Assembly (NCBI RefSeq): GCF_002285795.1
Contig: NZ_CP022961.1
Location: 806,001-870,000 of the forward strand
Direction of reading: 5' to 3'
DNA: 64,000 bases
Origin: Plantactinospora sp. KBS50
GTDB taxonomy: Bacteria; Actinomycetota; Actinomycetes; Mycobacteriales; Micromonosporaceae
The number at the start of each line of letters is the position of its first letter. The first letter of the stretch is position 1. Positions 44,181 through 54,293 of the stretch are shown piece after piece. Both the position numbers and the translations under genes were made by a program. The notes below the pieces were generated by a model. That model searched no databases, was not told the origin of the DNA, and worked only from the letters and a program-made list of their open reading frames with translations.

Positions 44181-45030
44181 CCCCGGAGCGCGCCGCCGGC
44201 CCGGCGACCGCGCGCCGGCGCTGCCGGGCGGTCTCGTAGAGCAGGACGGACCCGGCCGTCGCGGCGTTCAGCGAACTCGCCGCGCCGGTCATCGGGATGC
44301 GCACCATCCGGTCGCAGGCGTCCCGCCACGCGGCGCTCAGGCCGCGCGTCTCGTTGCCGATCAGGATCGCCACCGGGCCGGTCAGGTCCTCGTCCGCCAC
44401 GTCGGTGTCGCCGTGCTCGTCCGTGCCGACGATCCGCAGCGGTACGCCCCGCCGGCGCAGCCGGTCGATCCAGTCGAGCACTTCCTGGTGGCCGCCGGCC
44501 CGCACCGTGGGCACGGCGAACAGCGAACCGGTGCTCGCCCGTACGGCCTTCGGGTCGTACGGGTCGGCGGCGTGCCCGGTCACCACCACGCCCGCGGCGC
44601 CGAACGCGTCGGCGGACCGGACCACCGTGCCGATGTTTCCCGGCGCCGTGGGGCGGTCGAAGACCAGCACCAGGGAATCCGGTGCCACGGATATCCGGTC
44701 GAGCCGGTCGGCGGGCGTCCGGACCACGGCCACCAGTTCCGGGGCGGTGTCCGACTTGCCGCCCAACTCGGCCAGCAACTCCCGGTCCATGGCGACCCGG
44801 GTGGCGTCCGGGACCCGGTCGATGACCTCGCGAGCCCAGCCGGACAGCGGCCCGGTCCCGTCGTGCAGCAGCGCCGAGACGGGCCAGCCGTGCTCGACGG
44901 CGAGCGTGATCGGCCGTACGCCCTGGACCAGGAACTCCCCGGCCCGGTGCCGCTTCGTCCGGTTGGCCAGCAGCGCCTGCCACTGCTGGAAGCTGGCGTT
45001 CCTGGTGGTCACCCGGACGGATCTGGGCAC
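44152..45030 (-). CDS. SpoU/TrmH-family RNA 2'-O-methyltransferase
   Basis: 292 residues. The SPOUT motifs are all present: DRPTAPGNIGTVVRSADAFG (motif 1), ILIGNETRGL (motif 2) and RIPMTGAASSLNAATAG (motif 3). An N-terminal substrate-binding domain of about 110 residues precedes them. These enzymes methylate 2'-OH in tRNA or 23S rRNA; which site is not readable. GTG 45030 has AGGAG upstream. Its 3' end overlaps the convergent PLP lyase gene by 29 bases. Confidence 0.92.
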   Translation of the reverse strand: MPRSVRVTTRNASFQQWQALLANRTKRHRAGEFLVQGVRPITLAVEHGWPVSALLHDGTGPLSGWAREVIDRVPDATRVAMDRELLAELGGKSDTAPELVAVVRTPADRLDRISVAPDSLVLVFDRPTAPGNIGTVVRSADAFGAAGVVVTGHAADPYDPKAVRASTGSLFAVPTVRAGGHQEVLDWIDRLRRRGVPLRIVGTDEHGDTDVADEDLTGPVAILIGNETRGLSAAWRDACDRMVRIPMTGAASSLNAATAGSVLLYETARQRRRAVAGPAARSGATRTGSATG

Positions 45031-45136
45031 GTTCCGGGCTCCTCTCCGGTCGCCGTGACTGTCACAGACCCTAATCGGTTGGCCGGCGGGCCCCGCCGTG
45101 GGTGACGATCCCAGCGAACCATGGGCGACTTGGGGC

Positions 45137-45175
45137 GGGCTGGTGGAGATCCGGGGAGGGCTGGTGGAGATCCGG
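45137..45175. repeat. Two 18-bp direct repeats, 21-bp period
   Basis: GGGCTGGTGGAGATCCGG occurs at 45137-45154 and 45158-45175 in the gap between the SpoU gene and the fragment at 45204. Confidence 0.9.
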
Positions 45176-45203
45176 ACGGCCGCCGCGCGCACCGGGTAGT
45201 CGA

Positions 45204-45524
45204 TCAGGCGTACCGGATGCGGAATTCGTATTCGTTGTCCGCGGGGTGCAGATCCGGCCAGGGCTCGTCCTGTTCGTTGTACCGGTCCAGTCGCAGCACC
45301 GACGACGACGGGTCGCCGTCGGTGGACTCCGCCGCGCGGCGGAAACCGAACGTGTACGTCCGCTGTTCGCCGGCGGCGATCCCGGGCAGCAGACAGGTCT
45401 GCGCGGGGTACGGGTCGGCGGGCCGCCCCTGCCAGCAGGCCGACCAGTCGCCACCGTCGGGCGTGCCCAGCCCGCCGGAGAAACGGTCCGGCCGGCGGCG
45501 TACGTTGCGTCGATCGGCGAACAA
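45204..45524 (-). pseudogene. Probable gene fragment (C-terminal domain of a secreted protein?)
   Basis: A 106-codon frame whose last 90 residues look like real protein: [20 protein letters not shown] followed by [20 protein letters not shown] and alternating strand-like segments ending [10 protein letters not shown]. The pattern suits an extracellular beta-sandwich domain. The only start is a TTG at 45524 with no ribosome site, no signal peptide, and it runs into the nuoB promoter region, so it appears to be a 5'-truncated remnant. I do not recognise the family. Confidence 0.45.
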
Positions 45525-45570
45525 CCGCGGTGGGTTAGGGTCGAATCGGGAACAGCGGGAGGGAGTGGCC

Positions 45571-46086
45571 GTGCAGCTGCCGCAGGTGCTCGGCGAGCCG
45601 ATCCGGTTCGTGTTGAACTGGGGGCGGCGCTATTCGCTCTGGGTGTTCAACTTCGGCCTGGCCTGCTGCGCCATCGAGTTCATCGCCACCAGCATGGGCC
45701 GGCACGACTTCATCCGGCTCGGGGTGATCCCGTTCGCGCACGGTCCGCGGCAGGCCGACCTGATGGTGGTGTCCGGAACGGTCACCGACAAGATGGCCCC
45801 GGCCATCAAGCGGCTGTACGACCAGATGCCGGAGCCGAAGTACGTGATCTCCTTCGGCGCCTGCTCGAACTGCGGCGGCCCCTACTGGGACTCGTACTCG
45901 GTCACCAAGGGCGTGGACCAGATCATCCCGGTCGACGTGTACGTCCCCGGCTGCCCGCCCCGGCCGGAGGCGCTGCTGCACGGCATCCTGCGGTTGCAGG
46001 AGAAGATCGCCGGCGAGCGGTCCGGACTCGGCGGCGTATCCCGCCCCGACGCGCTCACCGCTCCGCTGGTCCGGCCGCCCGACTGA
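45571..46086 (+). CDS. nuoB: NADH-quinone oxidoreductase subunit B-type protein
   Basis: 171 residues. All ligands for cluster N2 are visible: Cys32-Cys33 ([10 protein letters not shown]), Cys98 in GACSNCGG, and Cys128 in [10 protein letters not shown]. The GTG at 45571 is 8 bases after GGGAGG; a GTG at 45565 is too close to it. It heads an incomplete complex I locus and is separated from nuoC by an opposite-strand dehydrogenase gene. No nuoA precedes it: the upstream gene is a fragment on the other strand. Confidence 0.93.
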   Translation: MQLPQVLGEPIRFVLNWGRRYSLWVFNFGLACCAIEFIATSMGRHDFIRLGVIPFAHGPRQADLMVVSGTVTDKMAPAIKRLYDQMPEPKYVISFGACSNCGGPYWDSYSVTKGVDQIIPVDVYVPGCPPRPEALLHGILRLQEKIAGERSGLGGVSRPDALTAPLVRPPD

Positions 46087-46158
46087 CCACGGCCACGGCC
46101 ACGGCCGCGGCCACAGCCGCGACCGCGACGGCGACCACGACCACGACCACGGCCGCGG
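46087..46158. repeat. Imperfect 6-bp tandem repeat (CCACGG/CGACCA)
   Basis: About 12 degenerate 6-bp units fill the gap between the convergent nuoB and dehydrogenase genes, beginning at the nuoB stop. Confidence 0.75.
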
Positions 46159-46162
46159 CGCG

Positions 46163-46179
46163 CCGGCCGGAACGGCCGG
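46163..46179 (-). terminator. Small hairpin at the end of the dehydrogenase gene
   Basis: CCGGCCG-GAA-CGGCCGG (46163-46179) ends at the base next to the minus-strand stop codon. The 7-bp stem has no T-tract. Confidence 0.5.
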
Positions 46180-47226
46180 TCAGCTCGCGAATTCGAGTAC
46201 GACCTTGATCTCCCCACCCGAGGCGGCGAACGCCTCTTCGTACCGGTCGACCGGTACGCGGCGGGTGATCAGCGACGACAGCCATTCCGGGTCGGCCCTC
46301 GCCAGCGCCTCGGCGGCCAGCTGCCAGTGCCGCCGGTTGGCGTTGACCGAGCCGAACACCACGTTGTTCTCCAGCACCAGCGCCCGGTTCAGCGCCCCGG
46401 CGTCGAAGTCGATGCTGCGGCCGCCGCTGGACACGCCGGTCAGGCAGACGATGCCGTTGTTGCCGGCCCGGCACATCGCGTCCAGCACCACCGACGGCGC
46501 GCCGGTGCACTCGATCACGATGTCCGGCTCGAAGTCGAGGTCGGCGACGGTGCCGGCGTGGTAGGACCCGCCGAGCGCCTGCACCAGCGCCGGCTTCGGA
46601 CCCTCGGTGACCAGGTCCAGCACGTGCACGTCCAGGCTGCGCTGCGCGGCCAGCAACGCCGCCAGCAGGCCGATCGGCCCGGCCCCGGTGACCAGCACGG
46701 TCCGCGGGTCCCAGGCCGCCCGCCGGCCGATGCGCTCGATGTGCTCCCACGCCTTGGCCACCACGCTGGCCGGTTCGAGCAGCACGCCGATCCGGGCCAA
46801 CGACGGGTCCAGCCGTACGGCGCAGGACGGCTCGATCCGCCACCGGTCGCGGCCGAAGCCGGGCAGCCCCTTGATGCCGTGTTCGGTGTACCGGTCGTTG
46901 CGGCACATGTCCCACTCGCCGACGGCGCAGTTGGGGCAGGGCAGCGGGTCGGCATGGCGGACGATCCCGGCCACCAGGTCACCCGGGCGCAGGGTCCCGG
47001 TCGGGTCCTCCAGCACCCGTCCCAGCGACTCGTGACCGAGCACGAGTACGTCGCTGCCCGGCTGGGCCTCGCCGTACCTGCCCTCGATGATCTCGTGGTC
47101 GGTGCCGCAGATTCCCAGGGCGAGTGCCTCGACGAGCACCGCGCCCTCCCGGTGTGGAGGTTCGGGGAAGTCGGCGTCCAGCCGTAACGAACCGGCCGTG
47201 CCCGGGACGATGGTGATGGCGCGCAC
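46180..47226 (-). CDS. Zinc-dependent glucose 1-dehydrogenase-like enzyme (MDR family)
   Basis: 348 residues of the medium-chain dehydrogenase family. The zinc-site segment ICGTDHEII with GHESLGRV and the structural-zinc Cys set CPNCAVGEWDMC are present. The nucleotide-binding VTGAGPIGLLAALLA follows. The long C-terminal region and the sequence ITIVPGTAGSLRL at the start resemble archaeal-type glucose dehydrogenases. GTG 47226 has AAAGGTGAG upstream. It lies backwards inside the nuo locus between nuoB and nuoC; a metabolic link is not evident. Confidence 0.85.
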   Translation of the reverse strand: MRAITIVPGTAGSLRLDADFPEPPHREGAVLVEALALGICGTDHEIIEGRYGEAQPGSDVLVLGHESLGRVLEDPTGTLRPGDLVAGIVRHADPLPCPNCAVGEWDMCRNDRYTEHGIKGLPGFGRDRWRIEPSCAVRLDPSLARIGVLLEPASVVAKAWEHIERIGRRAAWDPRTVLVTGAGPIGLLAALLAAQRSLDVHVLDLVTEGPKPALVQALGGSYHAGTVADLDFEPDIVIECTGAPSVVLDAMCRAGNNGIVCLTGVSSGGRSIDFDAGALNRALVLENNVVFGSVNANRRHWQLAAEALARADPEWLSSLITRRVPVDRYEEAFAASGGEIKVVLEFAS

Positions 47227-47304
47227 GGGCTCACCTTTCCCGGGCTGCGGGGTTTCACGCGTCCCGGCGCCACTTCGGTGCGGGTCGGCGTTCCCGACAC
47301 GCCC

Positions 47305-47310
47305 TAGGAT
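47305..47310 (+). promoter_or_regulatory. Leaderless-type -10 (TAGGAT) before nuoC
   Basis: TAGGAT ends exactly 7 bases before the nuoC ATG, so transcription would start at the A of the start codon; there is no ribosome site. The -35 region is weak. This would give nuoC-N a promoter independent of nuoB. Confidence 0.5.
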
Positions 47311-47316
47311 CGGCAC

Positions 47317-48099
47317 ATGACTCCGGAGGAGATCGGCGCCCGGCTGGTGGAACTGCTCGTCGACGGCGCCGGCTCCGCGCCCGAGGGTACGGTCCGCGGC
47401 GGGGTCTCCGGCGGTCAGGCGTACGCGCGGGCCACCGTGGACGTACCGGCGCAGCGCTGGCGGGAGGCGGTGCTTGCCGCCCGGGACGACCCGGAGCTGG
47501 CCTTCGACTTTTTCGACTGGCTGTCGGCGGTGGACGAGCTGACCGACGGCTTCGACGTGGTCGCCCACCTGTGGTCGACCCGGCACCGGCACGGCGCGCT
47601 GGTCCGCGCCCGGGTCCCGCGCGACGCGCCCGAACTGCCGTCGGTGCGGGACATCTATCCGGGTGCCGACTGGCACGAGCGGGAGACGCACGAGATGTTC
47701 GGGATCGGCTTCACCGGCCGGGACGGCCTCGCGCCGTTGCTGCTGCCGCCGGAGTTCGAGGGCCACCCGCTGCGCAAGGAGTTCGTGCTGGCCTCGCGGG
47801 TGGCCAAGCCCTGGCCGGGGGCGAAGGAGCCGGGCGAGTCGGAGTCCGGGGCGGCCCGCCGGCAGCCGATGCGCCCGCCCGGGGTACCGGCTCCGGGGCA
47901 GTGGGGACTCGCGGCGGCCGCGCCCGCCGGTCCGGCCCGACGCCCGGGAACGGCCCGACCGGCGCGACCGGACCGCCCGAGCCGGTCGGCGCGGCCGGAC
48001 GGCTCGGCGAGCCCCGCGCGGCCGGACGGTTCGGCGCGGCCCGGCGCCGCTCCGGCGGAACCGGCGGACGGCCCGCACGACGGTGAGGAGGGCGCCTGA
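47317..48099 (+). CDS. nuoC: NADH-quinone oxidoreductase subunit C-type protein with disordered tail
   Basis: 260 residues. The 30-kDa-subunit signature is clear: FDVVAHLWSTRHRH, SVRDIYPGADWHERETHEMF and EFEGHPLRKEF. The last 95 residues are an added Pro/Arg/Ala-rich tail with RPDGSA repeats. No NuoD module is fused or follows; nuoH begins in the stop codon (ATGA). A peripheral-arm subunit that normally pairs with NuoD. Confidence 0.92.
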   Translation: MTPEEIGARLVELLVDGAGSAPEGTVRGGVSGGQAYARATVDVPAQRWREAVLAARDDPELAFDFFDWLSAVDELTDGFDVVAHLWSTRHRHGALVRARVPRDAPELPSVRDIYPGADWHERETHEMFGIGFTGRDGLAPLLLPPEFEGHPLRKEFVLASRVAKPWPGAKEPGESESGAARRQPMRPPGVPAPGQWGLAAAAPAGPARRPGTARPARPDRPSRSARPDGSASPARPDGSARPGAAPAEPADGPHDGEEGA

Positions 48100-49061
48100 T
48101 GCCGGTCTGGCTGGAGCTGGTCCTGCGGGTCGTGTGCGTGCTGGCGGCATTCCTGACCCTGCCGCTGGTGGTGGGGCAGGCCGAACACAAGGTGATGGCG
48201 CACATGCAGGGCCGGCTCGGCCCGATGTACGCGGGCGCGTTCCACGGCTGGGCGCAGCTCATCGCCGACGGCGTGAAGTTCGTGCAGAAGGAGGACGTGA
48301 CGCCCAGCGGCGCGGACCGGCCGGTGTTCCGGCTGGCGCCGGTGATCGCGCTGCTGCCGTACCTGCTGGCGCTGCTGGTGATCCCGCTCGGCCCGCACGG
48401 CCTGGTCGCGCAGCCGCTGGACGTGGGGCTGTTCTTCGTGCTCGCCGTGGTGGGCATCGGCGTGGTCGCGGTGCTGATGTCGGCCTGGGCGTCGGCCAAC
48501 AAGTACAGCCTGCTCGGCGGCCTGCGCGGGGCGGCCCAACTGCTCGGCTACGAGCTGCCGCTGGTGCTCGCCGCGGCCAGCGTGGCGATGGCCGCCGGCA
48601 CGCTCAGCCTGCCCGGCATCGTCGAGGCGTGGCGGCCCTGGTGGCTGCTGTGGCAGGCGCCCGCGCTGGCGGTCTTCTTCGTGGCCGGGCTCGCGGAGAT
48701 CCGCCGCCCGCCGTTCGACATGCCGATCGCCGACTCCGAGCTGGTCTTCGGCTACCTCACCGAGTACACCGGCCTGCGGTTCGCGTTCTTCCTGCTCGCC
48801 GAGTACGTCGGGATCGTGGTGATCGCGGCGCTCACCACCGTGCTGTTCCTGGGCGGTTGGCGCGGGCCGTTCGGCGACGAGTACCTCGGTTGGCTGTGGA
48901 CGCTGCTCAAGTTGTTCGCGGTGGCGTTCGTGGTGATCTGGTTCCGGGTCTCCTACCCCCGGCTGCGCGAGGATCAGCTCCAGCGGCTGTGCTGGCTGGT
49001 CCTCGTGCCACTGGCGCTGGCCCAGCTCGTGCTCACCGCGGCGGTCCGGCTGATCTGGTGA
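48099..49061 (+). CDS. nuoH: NADH-quinone oxidoreductase subunit H-type membrane protein
   Basis: 320 residues, eight or so membrane segments. NuoH hallmarks: VMAHMQGRLGP, GWAQLIADGVKF, and the loop AGLAEIRRPPFDMPIADSEL that lines the quinone chamber. The usual ERK before the MQ motif reads AEHK here. It starts within the nuoC stop codon. A 286-base gap with a striking hairpin separates it from nuoI. Confidence 0.95.
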   Translation: MPVWLELVLRVVCVLAAFLTLPLVVGQAEHKVMAHMQGRLGPMYAGAFHGWAQLIADGVKFVQKEDVTPSGADRPVFRLAPVIALLPYLLALLVIPLGPHGLVAQPLDVGLFFVLAVVGIGVVAVLMSAWASANKYSLLGGLRGAAQLLGYELPLVLAAASVAMAAGTLSLPGIVEAWRPWWLLWQAPALAVFFVAGLAEIRRPPFDMPIADSELVFGYLTEYTGLRFAFFLLAEYVGIVVIAALTTVLFLGGWRGPFGDEYLGWLWTLLKLFAVAFVVIWFRVSYPRLREDQLQRLCWLVLVPLALAQLVLTAAVRLIW

Positions 49062-49172
49062 TCGTGCCGGCGCCGCGCGGCGCCGGCCTCGGATTCGGAC
49101 GCCGGCCGAGCCGCCGACTCGATCGCGGCATCACGCACGGTGACCCCAATGGTCGCGACAAAACTTTTGACC

Positions 49173-49212
49173 GCCATACCTGAGGGTCATAAAAATGACC
49201 CTCAGGTATGGC
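49173..49212. promoter_or_regulatory. Perfect 18-bp stem with AAAA loop in the nuoH-nuoI gap
   Basis: 49173-49190 is the exact reverse complement of 49195-49212 around a 4-base A loop, within a locally AT-rich 90 bases. On the minus strand it is followed by TTTT. It could be a terminator, a processing or stabilising structure, or a small repeat element. The rest of the 49062-49347 gap has no gene. Confidence 0.6.
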
Positions 49213-49347
49213 CGCGAAAAATGTGACCGATCCCCGCCCGGCGTCCCACATCCCCGCGGCGTGATCCGGGCGATGGGCAGGTCCACCGGCGATGGTCTGG
49301 TGGATCCGGGTGGGGGGTGGTCGCGCGCGCCGCTCGAAGAGGGCAGG

Positions 49348-49917
49348 ATGAACGGCATGGGCGTGCCGGGAGAGGGACTCGCGAAGGGGTTGGCGATCAC
49401 CCTCAGGACGATGACCCGGCGATCGCACACCCAGCAGTACCCGGACGTGCAGCCCGAGCTGCCGCCCCGGTCCCGGGGTGTGATCGCGTTGCTGGAGGAG
49501 AACTGCACGGTCTGCATGCTGTGCGCCCGCGAGTGCCCCGACTGGTGCATCTACATCGACTCGCACAAGGAGGAGGTCGAGGTCCCCGGCGCGGCCCGGC
49601 CCCGGCAGCGCAACGTGCTGGACCGGTTCGACATCGACTTCTCGCTCTGCATGTACTGCGGCATCTGCATCGAGGTCTGCCCGTTCGACGCGCTCCACTG
49701 GTCGCCGGAGTTCGAGTACGCCGAGTACGACATCCGCGATCTGCTGCACGACAGGGAGCACCTGGGCGAGTGGATGGCGACCGTGCCGCCGCCGCCCGCG
49801 CACGACCGCAACGGCGAGCCGGCCAAGGAGGAGACCGCCGCCGCGCGCCGGGCCTCCACCCCGGCCGGGCGGGGTGTACCGCCGCCGGGAGGCGCCGGCG
49901 AAGGCGCGGCCGGATGA
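49348..49917 (+). CDS. nuoI: NADH-quinone oxidoreductase subunit I-type ferredoxin
   Basis: 189 residues with two [4Fe-4S] motifs: Cys53, 56, 59, 63 ([12 protein letters not shown]) and Cys101, 104, 107, 111 ([12 protein letters not shown]). The N-terminus lacks the usual long basic helix but keeps [13 protein letters not shown]. The C-terminal 50 residues are Pro/Ala-rich. ATG 49348 has AGAGGG upstream; the frame is open to 49195 but that part is unconserved. The stop overlaps nuoJ. Confidence 0.95.
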   Translation: MNGMGVPGEGLAKGLAITLRTMTRRSHTQQYPDVQPELPPRSRGVIALLEENCTVCMLCARECPDWCIYIDSHKEEVEVPGAARPRQRNVLDRFDIDFSLCMYCGICIEVCPFDALHWSPEFEYAEYDIRDLLHDREHLGEWMATVPPPPAHDRNGEPAKEETAAARRASTPAGRGVPPPGGAGEGAAG

Positions 49918-50417
49918 CCGGCGTGGATGTGCTGCTGCTGGCCCTCGGCCTGGTGGCGACCGGCGCCGGTGCCCTGGTGGTGAGCAGCCGGCACCTGGTC
50001 CGGGCCGGGCTGCACCTGGTGGTCTGTCTCGGGGCGGTCGCCGGGCTCTACCTGGTGCTCGGCGCGGAACTGGTGGCCTGGGTGCAGATCCTCATCTACG
50101 TGGGCGCGATCGTGGTGCTGTTGCTGTTCGCCGCCATGCTCACCCGGGCACCGATCGGCGCCTCGCCCGAGCACGACCGGCCCGGGTGGGCGGCCGGCCT
50201 GGTCGGCGGCGGGGTCGGGCTCGGCCTGGCCGTGCTGCTTGTCGACGCGTACCGGTGGACCGCCGTCCCGACACCGCCGGCCGGCACCGCGGAGCGGCTG
50301 GGCGCGGAGATCTTCCGCGGCTGGGTGCTGCCGTTCGAGGCGCTGTCCATCCTGCTGCTGGCCGCGCTGGTGGGCGCGATCGTGGTGTCCCGGCCCGAGA
50401 TCGGCGGCCGCCGGTGA
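49914..50417 (+). CDS. nuoJ: NADH-quinone oxidoreductase subunit J-type membrane protein
   Basis: 167 residues, five membrane segments. The conserved [20 protein letters not shown] (TM3) is present, the pi-bulge helix of NuoJ. ATG overlaps the nuoI stop and its own stop overlaps nuoK, so translation is coupled. Confidence 0.94.
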   Translation: MTGVDVLLLALGLVATGAGALVVSSRHLVRAGLHLVVCLGAVAGLYLVLGAELVAWVQILIYVGAIVVLLLFAAMLTRAPIGASPEHDRPGWAAGLVGGGVGLGLAVLLVDAYRWTAVPTPPAGTAERLGAEIFRGWVLPFEALSILLLAALVGAIVVSRPEIGGRR

Positions 50418-50817
50418 GGCCGGTCATCCCGTACGTCACCGCGGCGGCGCTGTTCGGGCTCGGCTCGTACGGCGTGCTGCGCCGGCGCAACGCGGTGCTG
50501 CTGCTGATGGCGGTCGAGCTGATGCTCAACGCGGTCAACCTGATCCTGGTCACCGCCGACGCCACGGTCCGGACCGCGGTGCCGGCCGGCGGCCAGGTCT
50601 TCACGCTGTTCGTGATCGTGCTGGCCGCCGCCGAGGTCGGGGTGGGGCTGGCGATCGTGCTCCAGCTCTACCGGCTGCGCGCGGACGTTGCCCTGGACAC
50701 GGTACGCCTGGACGGTCCGGCGCAGGACGTGGTGCGGCTGCCGCCGGACGACGAAGCGTCCGACCCGGATGCCGCGCCGGCGGGTCCGGACACCGCCGTT
50801 GCGGGGATGGTGCCGCG

Positions 50818-50821
<4 letters not shown>
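50414..50821 (+). CDS. nuoK: NADH-quinone oxidoreductase subunit K-type membrane protein
   Basis: 135 residues. Three membrane segments of the Mrp/NuoK type with the conserved Glu in LLLMAVELMLNAVNLIL and a second in LAAAEVGVGLAI; both Glu are proton-path residues in the family. A 45-residue acidic tail is extra. GTG start and stop each overlap the neighbours. Confidence 0.94.
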
Positions 50822-52724
<1,903 letters not shown>

Positions 52725-52728
<4 letters not shown>

Positions 52729-54293
52729 CCGCCGGGCAGCTCGGCCTGATCGCGGTGCTCGCCCTGCCGGCCGCCGGCGCCGGCGCCGTGTTCGCGGTGC
52801 CGGCCCGCGCCGACGCGGCGGCCCGGATCCTCGGTACGGCGTTCGCGGCCGGCACGTTCGTGCTCACCGTCCTGCTCGGCGTCCACGGCCCGACGGGCTG
52901 GTTCAGCTACAGTGCCGGCCCGCCCGCGGTGCTGCCCTGGCACAACCTCGACCTGCCCTGGGTGCCCGGCCTGGACCTGCGGTTCCACCTGGGCGTGGAC
53001 GGCATCTCCTATCCGCTGGTCGTGCTGACCGGCCTGCTCACCCTGCTGTGCTGCGCGTACACCGTGCGGCACGCGCCGGCCCACCGGCCCGGTCGGGGGC
53101 TGGTGGCGCTGCTGCTGGTCATCGAGACCGGCATCCTGGGCACCTTCCTCGCCCTCGACCTGGTGCTGTTCTTCCTGTTCTTCGAGGTCGTGCTCCTGCC
53201 CATGTACGCGGTCATCGCGGGCTGGGGCGGCGACGCCGCCATGCCGCGCCGCTACGCCGATCACCTGCCCCGGCCCGGCACCGGGCCGCAGCGGGCCGCG
53301 GCCCGCAAGTTCGCCCTGTACACCCTCTTCGGTTCGGTGCTGCTGCTGGTCGGGGTGTTCACCGTGGTGACCGCCGCCGGCACCGCCGACATCGTCGCGC
53401 TCACCGGTGGGACCGGGCTGTCCCGCACCGTCCAACTGGTCGCGTTCACGCTGTTCGCCCTGGCGTTCGCCGTGAAGAGCCCGCTCTGGCCGCTGCACAC
53501 CTGGCTGCCCGACGCGCACACCCAGGCGCCCACGGTCGGCAGCGTCATCCTGGCCGGCGTGCTGCTGAAGATGGGAACGTACGGGCTGATCCGGATCGGC
53601 GTGGGGGTGACCCCGCTGGGCGTGGGCTGGGCCGGACCGGTGCTGGCCGTCCTGGCGGTGGCGGCCATCCTGGTCGGCGCGCTGGTGTGCCTCGCCCAGG
53701 ACGAGCTGAAGCGGCTGATCGCGTACTCCAGCGTGGGACACATGGGCTTCGTGCTGCTGGGCATCGCCACCGGCACGGCCACCGGCATCAGCGCGGCGCT
53801 GGTCGGTAACGTGGCGCACGGCATCATCACCGGCCTGCTGTTCTTCCTGGCGGGCGGGCTGAAGTACCGCGCCCACACGGGCGCGCTGGCCGACCTCGGC
53901 GGGCTCCGGGAGACCTCGCCCCGGCTGGCCGGGCTGTTCGGCTTCGCCGCCGTGGCGTCGCTCGGGCTGCCCGGGCTGGCCGGCTTCTGGGGGGAGGCGT
54001 TCGCGGTGGTCGCGGCGGTCCGTCGCGGCGGCGCACTCTGGCTGACCCTCGCGGTGCTGGCCGCGATCGGTGGCGCGCTGACCGCCGCGTACCTGCTGCG
54101 GCTGCTCCGGCGGGTCAGCCACGGCCCGGCCACGCCGGCGCTCGCCGGACTCGACCCACGGATCGCCGGCGGGGAGTGGCTGGCCTGGTCACCGCTGGTG
54201 CTGCTGGCGCTGGTCGTGGGGTTGGTGCCGGCCCTGGTGCTGGGCATCGCCGACGAGCCGGTGCGGGCCCTGGTGACGGCGGTGTCCCGATGA
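52725..54293 (+). CDS. nuoM: NADH-quinone oxidoreductase subunit M-type proton channel
   Basis: 522 residues, about 14 membrane segments. TM5 Glu in LFFLFFEVVLLPMYAVI, then FAVKSPLWPLHTWLPDAHTQ and QDELKRLIAYSSVGHMG are the NuoM signatures. ATG in the nuoL stop and stop overlapping nuoN. Confidence 0.96.

Noticed and set aside
45121-45564. Extended N-terminus of nuoB by about 150 residues
   Set aside because: The extension is unconserved in character, and GGGAGG plus GTG at 45571 gives the family length.
49195-49347. Extended N-terminus of nuoI starting next to the hairpin
   Set aside because: The extra 51 residues are not NuoI-like and part of the hairpin would be coding; ATG 49348 has a ribosome site.
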